From contig JAAAIG010001058.1 in NCBI GenBank assembly GCA_015852425.1, forward strand, positions 1 through 11,464: DNA of 11,464 nt. Reading direction: 5' to 3'. Under the pieces are notes generated by a model, which did not search any database, was not told the DNA's origin, and saw nothing but the letters and a program-made list of their open reading frames with translations. The stretch comes from Gryganskiella cystojenkinii. Lineage: Eukaryota > Mortierellomycota > Mortierellomycetes > Mortierellales > Mortierellaceae. A program made the translations under genes and the position numbers. Of this stretch, positions 1 through 8,253 are shown in pieces (the stretch's first letter is position 1; each line of letters begins with the position of its first letter).

Positions 1-284
1 AGAGCACCAAGAGCTCCAAAAAAGGATCTCAATCTCGCCTTTGGCCCGTGTCTCCGAAAAATTTCCTCTACCCTGAACTCTGCTTATTTGTCATGTCGTG
101 ATGCAATTCCTCGAGAATGTATATCCGCCTTATGGTTTTTGTCCATTTTCGTTGTATTTGTTCATTTCCCTTTTTTGATCCCATCTAGTGACCTTTTGTT
201 GCCCAGTTTCTACCACCCGCTCAGCGTTCCCATCGAACGTTGTAGATTGGGCATTTATCCGTTTATGGTCCAACCTGTTTGTTG
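1..284. repeat. Left arm of long inverted terminal repeat
   Basis: This arm matches the reverse complement of the right end of the window. Positions 1-55 are identical to the complement of 11464-11410. Position 56 is G here and A in the other arm, and positions 57-66 match again. Further in, homology continues in blocks. Positions 110-150 match the complement of 11377-11337 with three differences, and about 229-284 match the complement of about 11233-11171 with several differences and small gaps. The arms are therefore two old copies with a strongly conserved outer edge. No internal inverted copy of the tip is seen, so this is not a complete small MITE. It could be a transposon end or one copy of a dispersed repeat cut at a contig end; flanking target-site duplications lie outside the window. 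Confidence 0.93.
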
Positions 285-297
285 GTCTGGGTCGTGA
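1..297 (+). other. Open frame through left repeat arm, partial
   Basis: Frame 1 is open from the window edge to a TGA at 295-297, about 98 codons without a start at its beginning; the first Met is at 88. The predicted peptide starts RAPRAPKKDLNLAFG and contains a hydrophobic stretch around codons 43-57. I do not recognise it. In the right arm the same frame gives the same first 18 residues, then Q instead of R, and stops after 24 codons (TGA at 11392-11390). The tip of the repeat could therefore be the 3' part of a multi-copy coding sequence, but chance openness over 300 nt is quite possible. Confidence 0.15.
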
Positions 298-356
298 ACT
301 GTTTTTATGTGTCCCTCACACTCCACCGATGAATAATTTTTTTTTGTAAGCCATTT

Positions 357-362
357 TTTATT
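357..362 (-). terminator. Polyadenylation signal of the minus-strand scaffold gene
   Basis: Reading the minus strand, AATAAA lies at 362-357, about 92 nt beyond the TAA stop at 456-454, in an A/T-rich 3' region (about 331-380). It is a canonical eukaryotic poly(A) signal at a sensible distance. Transcription of the scaffold gene would thus end roughly 50-75 bp short of the left repeat arm. Confidence 0.6.
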
Positions 363-453
363 ATTTGGTGTTTTTTTTCGATGAGTTCAAGTGGATAGTT
401 GAGAACTACAAAGATTGGGTCGGAATAGGAAGGAAGGAAAAGGATGAGGTTTT

Positions 454-3400
454 TTAATTTACAAAGAAATGAGTGTGAACTCGGCTGTCTTGATGAACTG
501 CCATCTCCTGACTCTTGAAATGGTTCAACTCCAACTTGATCTTTTGAGCGATCGCAGGTGTTAGCCGGTGAGCAGTGATATGAGGATCGGACGAACGATC
601 ATATTGATCTGGGGTCCAGGTCCAGTGAATCTGAGGGCTCTCGGATGAGAAATGTAATTGGCGAGCAGGACGAGTTGTAGGACGAGTTGTAGGACGGGAA
701 GGAGACGAAGAGGCGGATGAAGGAGGCGTAGCGGTAGTGGCTATGGCAGTGTTGGTGTTGTTATTGTTGTTATTGGGGGAGGCGGATGGTAGAGTTGTGT
801 AGCTGCTCATCTGGAAAGTTTTCGAGATCGGTGTTGGCGTAATAGTCTGGGTCGTGTACTGTTGTGAGGACTGTGAGGGGAGGTACTGCTGTTGTTGTTG
901 CTGTTGTTGCTGCTGTTGCTGCTGCTGTTGTTGATGTTGTTGGAAATATATATGACTTGGAAGGGCTTGTTGAGGAGGGAGGTGTTGGTAAGGGTAAGCC
1001 GGATAAGCGCCATACGGTTGACCGTATGCCGCATCCTGGCCTGACATAGAAATCGCAATGGTGTTCATAAACTGCTGCTGTTGTTCCTGTTGTTGCTGCT
1101 GATGTTGTTGTTGTTGCTGTTGTTGTTGTTGCTGTTGTTGTTGTTGTTGATGATGTTGTTGTGCAAAAGGATGTATAACCGGTTGAAATTGTCGCTGGAA
1201 CTGTTGTTGATGATGTTGAGCCATCTGGAGTTGCTGTTGGATCCGCATCTGTTGCTGCTGCATCTGCAATTGGTGGTGCTGTTTCTGTTGTTTCAACAGG
1301 TACCGCTGTTGAGGGTTGACCATCATCCCCGGTGGTGGAGATCCGATGGTCACGTTCGGGACGGGAATAAGCGTGACCGAGGTACCCTCGAACATTGCAG
1401 TTCGATCTACAGACAAACGGGGTGCCGCCAACAATGGGGGAACGACGACGCCACTTTCACTCTGTTGGATCGAGTTCCGATGATGATGATGGTGCTGAGG
1501 CTGGTATGCCGCAGGGTGTTGATTGTTCGCATATGGGTTAGGACTCGGGGACGTGGGACTGGACATGGCCTGCAGATCTTGGGATGAGTATCCGCTCTGA
1601 GAGATGAGGTAGGAGTGATCACCGGAACCAAAGGGAGAGAAGGTTCCGCGATGATGACTGTCACCTCCATTCGAGGAACAGAGGGAATTTCGCCGGGATA
1701 AATCCGAGAGCGGGTTATGTGGTGGGTATACATCGTCCGGTTGTTGCTGGTGCTGGTGCTGGTGCTCCAAGGCAGTGCTGCCGATATCCTTGGTTGAAAC
1801 TGGAGTGACTCTCGGGGCAGGGGGTGTGTCCAGAGTCTCGAGATCATACTCTTCAGCAGTCGAGTACCTTGATGCTGTGCGCTGCTTTCTCTCGTTGACG
1901 TAGTTATTGCCATGGCGACTGGCAAGACTGCCATGCCGTCGATGGCGCGCTGATCCACCGGCGACTCCTCGAAGGCTCTCTTCAGAGGAACGTCTCGAAC
2001 CCGCAAAGTTTTCGCTCCCAAAACTAAGCAACGGCTCTACAAGGGGGACTCGCTGGTGGCCATGATAGTTATGGTGATAGTGATGATTGTGATGGCTAGG
2101 ACCAACGACGATCTGTTTGCCATTTACGCTATAGACACTGGACCGGTTGTTGCTCGATGACGCTCTCTTGAACGATGGGGACCGATGAACCGAGGGACGA
2201 TGAACCATGGCTGACTTCAAAGGTTTGGTTGCAAACGTGGACGAAGTCGCGTTTGCACTGACACCGAGATCGAGCTCGATCACCTTCTTCTTCTTGTTGA
2301 CCTTTTTTCGAAAGATTCCAAGTTTCTTGCTTTGTTTCTTGCAAGATGAGTCCGTGGAGGTGGCAGATGTCGTTGCAGTAGTGACTGAAGCACTTTGCAT
2401 CGATCCTGAAGTCGATAATGCTGTCTTACTCGAGGATATTGTATCACTCGCGGCGCTGGCTGCCCGAGCCGAAACAAGATCCTTATCCCAGGGTGGAGCG
2501 ATCATGCTGGCATTGGCTCTTCTCATTGCCTCGGTGGCGGCAGCTGCCGCGTTGTTATTTCGTTGGAAGTCGTTCAAAGAATGCCGTCTCTGACTCCCAG
2601 CGACCTGCGGATCAACGATGGCCAACGAATGTTCCACGTTTGGAACCGAGGATGATCGCTGCTGTTTCTTTTTGATATCAACTGTGGCAGCAGCTGCTGC
2701 AGCGGCGGCGACGGAAGCTGAAGATGAACTGTCACTCCCGCGGGGCGTGAAAAAGGAGGTGATCGAGGCAAAGGACAGGCGTTTCTTGACCGTACGTGTG
2801 GGAGTCGGCTCAAAGCCCTGACGCTTCTCCAACATCGTAGGAGAAATGGGCGAAGAAGGACTGGAGGAAGTAGAGTCAGAGAGCCTTCGAGAACCAAAAG
2901 GATCGCCACTCAGAACGAGTCCTTGCTTTGCAACAGTCACAGCCACGGCAGGTCGAGTGCGTGCCTGAGCTTGTTGAGCCAACTGAGCTCTGGCAGCCGG
3001 GGACAATGGGAGTGACTTTTCCTCTATAGATTGCTGCTGTTGCTTTGATGTCGATGGCGGTTGATCCAAGGGACCGATGGAACCAGAGTTTGGAGGGGTT
3101 GGTTGCTGTAGTTGATGCGGAGCCGACTCAGGAAGAGCAGACTTTAACTTTGGAGAGCCGCTTGGTGACACCTCGGGAGAAGTTAAGGGTGAGATCGGGC
3201 TTAGGTTGCCACCGGGACTATTCACAGACATGACCGTGTCCCCGGAGCTTGAAGATGAGACTGAACCACGATGCTGTTCGTCCAGCAGTGGTCGGAGCGT
3301 GGTCAATGCAGGCAGGGGCAACAACGACGAGGTGGAGCTGTTTGCTTGCTCGTTTTGCATGATAGAATTACCAGTAGGGACCATGGACTCGGCCACATGG

Positions 3401-5420
3401 GCCGTCATGGACATGACTTGCTCCAGGGCCAGCAGCTGCTGCATCATCTCTGCATTCAAGGTCTCATCGTTTTCCTTGGCGACCGTAGGCTTGAAGACCT
3501 TTCGGATCTTGGACGCAAACGAGGGCTTCTTGCGGATGACGGGTTGTTGCTGCGGTTGCGGTTGGGATGATGAAGTTTGTTGCTGTGAATCACTAGTTCG
3601 TCTCGAGGATGGCCATGACTGTGGAACTTGAAGCGAGTCTGGAGATATACCGGCGGCCACAGAGACGAGCGATGAGTGGGATGAGGAGGAGCTGCAGGTA
3701 TTGAATGAGGGTCGTCTCATTTCCGGTGGGATCATTTGTAAAGGATGGACCGCCTGTTGGTCACCACCGCCGAGACGTGCGTTGACCAGAGAGAGTGCCA
3801 CGGGCTGCGAGTTTGAAGGTTGTTGTTGCTGGCCTGTAGTGTCTGCCGAGGGACGACGACTCCCATTGCAAGAACTCAGGGGTGGAGGGGATAGGGTTGA
3901 CGCTGCAACCCAGGCTAGTGGAACGGAATGGGAAACAAAAGGGAAAGCCATTGTTCACGGTTAAAATGGAAGAAAGTCGTAAATCGCAATCGGATTGGCG
4001 GACGCGTCGCGTCAACAATTTTTTGTCTTTCATTTTTTTTACCTTCAGCGTATTCCATGGAAGACAGCGGACGTTGTCTAGAATCAATCGCTAAGAGCAT
4101 CATGGAAGTCGTCGGAGAGATGCCACTTCCTACTCCTCTTTCACTCTCTTCCTGCAGTGGGTGAATCGGCGAGGTTGCTGGTATAATGCCGCTGCCTGAT
4201 TTTGCTGGTTCGTTGTTGTCAGTATCGTGGTCATGTTGACCCAAGCTAGATGTACTGAGCGCAGCAGCATCCAAGCTCGAGTAACCAATGTATTTCAATG
4301 GTGAGCGGACAGCAACTACAGGCGTCACAACCACAGAAGTTGTCGCAATAACGGACGGAGAAGACGGTGAACAAGAGTCCTGAAAAAGATGGGCGGCAGA
4401 TGAAGGGGTCGGTGTGGTTGTGTCCACGACGAGATGAAGCCGATGATGGGGATGGTGAAGGACCCCTTCATCTTTCTTCGTTATCATTTGTTGTTGTTGT
4501 TGTTGTTGAATATATATGGTGTTGGTGGTCAAATCTGCAGGGAGAGAGTGGATCTCCGATACCACGGAAGAGGAAGATGAAGGGCCACACGAAATGGTGG
4601 TAATGAAAGCAGACGAGGAGGAGGAAGTGGTGGTGTGGGTTTCTGTTGTGTCGTCTTCAGGGGCTGGTATTTTTTGCGGTATATTGCTGATAGACATGTT
4701 GTTGCCATTTGAGGAGGGACTCATAGAGGGCTGTGAGGCAGCAAAAAAAGATGGAGAGGAAGAAGATGGGATAGGAGAGTCGAACGAGGCTGGGGTAGGA
4801 GCCGAGATGTGACGATGAGGGGAGGAAGGGAAGGAATTAGAAACAGAAGAATGATGGGTTGGAGGCAACAGAACCGATGGTGCCTTGGGAAGAAGGAGTG
4901 AGAGATGTGGTCCCTGAGGTTGTTGAAGGAGAGTCGTCTTTGGCTTTTTAGACGTTGTTGCTGCTGTTGGATGTGGTATCGCAATCTGGTCGAACGAATT
5001 CAGGGTGTCCTTTGCGAAATCCTTACTCCACAGAAATTTCCCCAGGTCCAAATCGCCCTTTTTCCTGTCGTCCTCGTCGTTGGTGTAGTCGCCAAGGTCG
5101 CCTGTTGAAGTGACCTGCGGTAAGAAACCCTGATAGGCTTGAGGGGATAGCTGTTGCTGTGGTCGGAGTGGTGCGGAAAAGGCTGTAGAAAAAGCGGACG
5201 CTGAGGTAGTGATAGGAGAAGAAGAGGCGGGAGAGAAAGAAGAGTTTGAAGTGTTTGAAGAGTTTGGATGCATGAACAATCCAGTCGCTGTCGATCCTGT
5301 GCGTGTGAGCAGTGACAATGGGTTATTAGAGCTGGAGCCGGTGTTGTTGTTTTTATTGATCGTGATGGCTCCGCCTTTGCGATGTTGGCCAGAAGACGAG
5401 GAGGTCAATGTGTCTGTCAT
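454..5420 (-). CDS. Disordered polyQ scaffold protein, Bni4/Afr1-like C-terminus
   Basis: Two long minus-strand reading frames (5420-3915 and 3951-454) overlap by 37 nt and join cleanly through one intron (4042-3915). This gives exons 5420-4043 and 3914-454 and a protein of about 1612 aa. The start is the first Met (MTDTLTSSSSGQ). Most of the chain is Ser/Thr/Pro/Gln/Asn/His-rich and probably unstructured. Ordered-looking islands are residues 107-147 (acidic, then GKFLWSKDFAKDTL), two related basic modules at 588-602 and 836-850 (each with SFAS), a Lys-rich patch at 985-1003, and the end. A His-rich run (HHNHHYHHNYHGH) and two polyQ tracts lie in the C-terminal half. Many RRxS-type sites (RRPS, RRLS, RRHS, RRNS) suggest phosphorylation by AGC kinases. 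The last 69 residues hold RQLHF (an RVxF-like PP1 docking form), a QYDRSS motif, then LTPAIAQKIKLELNHF and a THFF tail. I recall a comparable tail in fungal Bni4/Afr1-type Glc7 scaffolds of septum and projection sites, so a polarity scaffold is inferred. No enzyme domain is seen. The gene structure is firmer than the family call. Confidence 0.8.
886..942 (-). repeat. CAG/CAA polyglutamine tract 1
   Basis: This is a trinucleotide tract inside the scaffold gene. On the minus strand it reads CAA/CAG in mixed order and encodes QQ-H followed by 16 consecutive Gln. The CAA interruptions usually stabilise such tracts against replication slippage. Confidence 0.9.
1072..1161 (-). repeat. CAG/CAA polyglutamine tract 2
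   Basis: This second glutamine tract encodes QQHH, 15 Gln (1149-1105), H, five Gln, E, then four Gln. It follows another Gln/Met-rich stretch (about 1200-1300), so the 880-1300 interval forms a long Q-rich region that probably adopts coiled-coil or phase-separating behaviour (inference). Confidence 0.9.
3915..4042 (-). other. Spliceosomal intron of the scaffold gene (128 nt)
   Basis: On the minus strand the donor reads GAAG|GTAAAA (GT at 4042-4041) and the acceptor CCACTAG (AG at 3916-3915). The splice is phase 1: a G from exon 1 joins CC from exon 2 to make an Ala codon. A branch-like TTTTAAC lies at 3966-3960, about 46 nt before the acceptor. A second acceptor GCAG ends at 3903 and is also in frame, removing four more residues. 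Without splicing, the upstream frame hits TAG at 3917-3915. Confidence 0.75.
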
Positions 5421-6080
5421 TATGTAAATCTAGAGAAAAGAGACTGTAGGTCTTGAGGGAAAGGAGATCCTTCTCAGAAAAGAAAAAAAAATTGACGGGC
5501 GTAGTAGTTTAAGTAGGACTGGATCGGAATAATGGACGATACTGGGGAAAACGAAACGCAGCAAGAGCTAGAGGTAGACAATGAAAACGTGGACGAAGCT
5601 CAAAGGAGACAGAGCAAGAGAGAGAGTGAGACAAAGAGGTAGGATTGATGCCTTGAATTGACGGTGTTTTGCAGCTTGGAAATAGGGATAAAATGAGAAG
5701 TTGTTGACAATGCGGTAAGAAACGGAGAGAAAGGAAAGGAAAGAGAGAAAAAAATCTTCGCTCATCGAACGGCCAAGAAAGGATGGACAACAAAACAAGG
5801 GAGTGTTATGTTTGTCCGTCGTAAAAGTGTTGCAATCGTTTCAAAATGGTGGGGTCTAAGGAGGGGTTGAGCATCAACATTGGACAAAGAGTAGACACAA
5901 GAAAAGTGTACTTTCAAGAGAACTAGGAAAGAGAAAGACCGACCCAAATGACCTACTACGAAGGCGATGCTCAAGTTGGTGCCACGTCCTGTGTGTCTGT
6001 TTCTCTTCGTTCTTGTATTAAGCATAAAAGACGAAGTTTGTAAAAGAGGACGTTAGAAGTTTTGGAAAAAAAAAGAATTA
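5421..6080 (-). promoter_or_regulatory. Probable promoter and 5' leader of the scaffold gene
   Basis: This region lies directly upstream of the Met at 5420. On the minus strand it is rich in C/T, especially 5590-5640 and 5720-5760, as is common for fungal core promoters and leaders. A CCAAT pentamer occurs on the minus strand at 5883-5879. I see no convincing TATA box. Only short frames occur here and none looks like an upstream coding exon, though a non-coding 5' exon cannot be excluded. Confidence 0.4.
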
Positions 6081-6178
6081 CCTCTTCCTTTGTCCTCATC
6101 TGAATATGTTGCCACAACAGAAAACAATCATCACAACGGGGTGGCCTTGACCCTTTGCCCTTTATTTTTTACCTCTTT

Positions 6179-6216
6179 GTGTGTGTGTGTGAATATGAGT
6201 GTGAGTGTGAATTATG
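6179..6216. repeat. (GT)6 microsatellite with imperfect GAGTGT continuation
   Basis: GT is repeated six times at 6179-6190, followed by an imperfect GAATATGAGTGTGAGTGTGA continuation. It is a short simple repeat in the intergenic region, with no sign of function beyond that. Confidence 0.85.
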
Positions 6217-6307
6217 GGTTAAAGCCAGTCCCACAAAATCAAGGGGGGCAATGTTTGAAAAAAACGCTGGTGTTCTTTCCATTTCATTGATATCTCCCCT
6301 TCGTTCC

Positions 6308-6333
6308 CTCTCTCTCTCTCTCTCTCTCTCTCT
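6308..6333. repeat. Perfect (CT)13 microsatellite
   Basis: This is an uninterrupted CT dinucleotide run of 26 nt in the intergenic region. Pyrimidine tracts of this kind are common in fungal promoters and can keep nucleosomes away; they are also prone to slippage. Confidence 0.95.
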
Positions 6334-7572
6334 TCTGCACATGTCTGTTCTACGCGCGTCTTTTTTTTTCTTTGTCAAGTCGACTGTCCATTCAGGCAGG
6401 TCCAGCCCTCTTTTTCCATTTTCTTTAAATCCTTATGATAGGAGATCCCTGCGCCAATAAAGACGTCAATGCTAATTACATGTCACCCTTTTCAAACATT
6501 GAGAGTTTTGCTGCCAACAAGAATAAAAATTAGAGTATATGCAGACAGGGTCAAGAAAAGGCGCTCAGAAAACGCGTACTGCACACGGAGACGAATCAGA
6601 TGGATCGCAAAAAATAGCAATCAGCCAACATTTTTTTACAGCGCTGCGCGATGGGCTGACTGTCCGCTGTCCGGGGTCGACAGCAGCATATCAGTAAGGG
6701 GGGGGTGGTGTTGTTGCAGGAGGACTGGGAGAAGACAGCAAAAAAGAGATATAGTTTTTAATCAAGGAGGTTGAAGGGGGACAGGACGGGACAAAAGGGG
6801 GTAAACAAGATCCTGGCTTGTTGAAGGTCTCTTTTTTTGGGCCGACCACAGCAGCCGAACCCTCTGCACAGCAAAATTCAAAACACCTTTTAAAATGCAA
6901 TTAACAGAACTCTTATCCTGTCGACTTGCCGATGGGCCAGATGATTGTTGGAGCCTGGGTAGTAAAGGATAAAAGAACAACCTCTTCGTGGACGATCTAG
7001 CCACCAAAGGAGTTATCTTGCTTCTTTGCCACCAAAAAGCACAACACCCAACAAGGTCTCCTTTCTACCTTTGCCGAAATAGCATAGACATGCAAAAAAT
7101 GTCCGAGACGAGATGGGAAGGAGAGAGAGAAGGAAAGGGACATGGTATAATGTATATTCTTCAAAAGACTCCTTTAGATAGGCTCTCAATAGCGATCCTC
7201 AGTCTCGTCCTAATATTCTTTTTTCGAGTGAAGGTTCAAGCCATCACAATTGTTGACAACATGTCGAGGAGTGTAAAGCACTGCCACCATGCTGTCAAGG
7301 GTCCACGCGGCCGTCTATTTATTTCGCCGCGAGGAATATTGACGACTGAAGGTGATGACGAGCGAGGGGGTGGGTCAGCCCAGGTCAAGGGTATGCAGAG
7401 AAAATACCCCAAAGATTTAAGTCCGGTTGATATGAATTTATCGATATCTGTGGATTTGTACCGTTTTGTTTTTGTTTGTCAAGTCTTTCAAGCGAGGCAC
7501 ATGTCTTTTTTCTATTGAGTCTGCTTTCTGTTCAGCCAAAGCAACAAATCGCCCCGCCACTCCCTGTCTGGT

Positions 7573-7624
7573 CACTCTCACTCTCTCCTCTCTCTCTCTC
7601 TCTGTTTCTCTCTCTCTCTCTCTC
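7573..7624. repeat. Imperfect CT-rich tract
   Basis: About 52 nt consist almost wholly of CT dinucleotides with a few interruptions (CACTCTCACT, CTGTTTCT). It lies about 630 nt upstream of the start codon of the plus-strand gene. It is the second and longer CT tract in the intergenic region. Confidence 0.9.
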
Positions 7625-7914
7625 ACATCTTTTTTTTGTCGCCTGTGCAACAGACACCCCCCAGGATGAAAGGTTGGCTCTCACCCTTCTCGCCCCCTAC
7701 TTTTAAGTTGCAGCAGATCATCCTTTGCTCTATTTTTTTTTTTTGGCACAGTACTTCAATTATGCAAAAAAAGAGCGGGCAGGACAACATCGTTGGCATC
7801 TTGTGATTTAAACGACTTTTCTGACAAGGGCAAGTCAACAGATACTTCTTCCGGTCCAAATTTTCGATTACACTGTGTTCAAAAGAAGAAAACGAAGGAA
7901 AAGAGATAGACAAT

Positions 7915-7937
7915 GCATGGTTTGTTTGCATGGTTTG
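7915..7937 (+). promoter_or_regulatory. Direct repeat GCATGGTTTG x2 upstream of TATA box
   Basis: Two identical 10-mers, 7915-7924 and 7928-7937, are separated by TTT, giving a 13-bp period. They lie 43 bp upstream of the TATA-like box at 7980. The spacing and place suggest a paired protein-binding site, but I cannot name the factor. Confidence 0.35.
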
Positions 7938-7979
7938 CATAACAGCCGATGAGAAATCCCCCCCCATTCCTTCTGTTCA

Positions 7980-7986
7980 TATAAAA
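7980..7986 (+). promoter_or_regulatory. TATA-like box of the nucleotidyltransferase gene
   Basis: TATAAAA occurs in the context TTCATATAAAAACTGGG, about 268 nt upstream of the ATG at 8254. It is followed by a T/C-rich stretch (8017-8059, including T13 at 8035-8047), where transcription starts often occur in fungi. The distance implies a leader of roughly 150-240 nt, or a small unrecognised leader intron. Confidence 0.5.
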
Positions 7987-8253
7987 ACTGGGCGCAACAA
8001 AAACGCGGTGATAATCCCTTTTTCATTTTCTTTCTTTTTTTTTTTTTACTTCTTCCTGTTCATTTTTCGTACCAATCTCGCTCATAGCTTCCTTCGCCGT
8101 CGTTTTTCATCCCCCACACTCACTTCTGGATCGACCAATCCTCACAGAAACAAGAATCCAAATAACAACGAACGGACCAGGGAGAATCCGACAAACATTC
8201 CTCACACGAAATTGAAGAACCGCAGCAAAAAAGAAAAAAAATACGACAAAACA

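Larger units (their letters stand above)
6081..7910. other. Long intergenic stretch with simple repeats, no gene seen
   Basis: This stretch lies between the two divergently transcribed genes. It contains short tandem repeats, several homopolymer runs (for example G8 near 6697-6704) and alternating A/T-rich and mixed segments. The longest frame, 6988-7518 (+, 176 codons), shows no motif, no family resemblance and no low-complexity pattern like the real genes. No tRNA-like cloverleaf was found; a GGTTCAAGCC sequence near 7232 lacks a matching A box. Upstream control elements of both genes probably lie here, but none is identified. Confidence 0.5.

Noticed and set aside
1081..1587. Leucine-rich plus-strand frame of 168 codons
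   Set aside because: It is the antisense of the polyQ coding region; CAG/CAA repeats read on the other strand as CTG/TTG and give poly-Leu. The minus-strand frame is far longer.
1407..2021. Minus-strand frame of 204 codons overlapping the scaffold gene
   Set aside because: It lies wholly inside the 1165-codon frame on the same strand and has no motif; a shadow frame.
7190..7245. Possible tRNA with B-box-like GGTTCAAGCC
   Set aside because: No A box at the right distance and no acceptor-stem pairing around it.
6988..7518. Plus-strand frame of 176 codons in the intergenic region
   Set aside because: No recognisable domain, no convincing splice or promoter context, and a composition unlike the two real genes. 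Openness by chance is plausible; transcript evidence would be needed to revive it.
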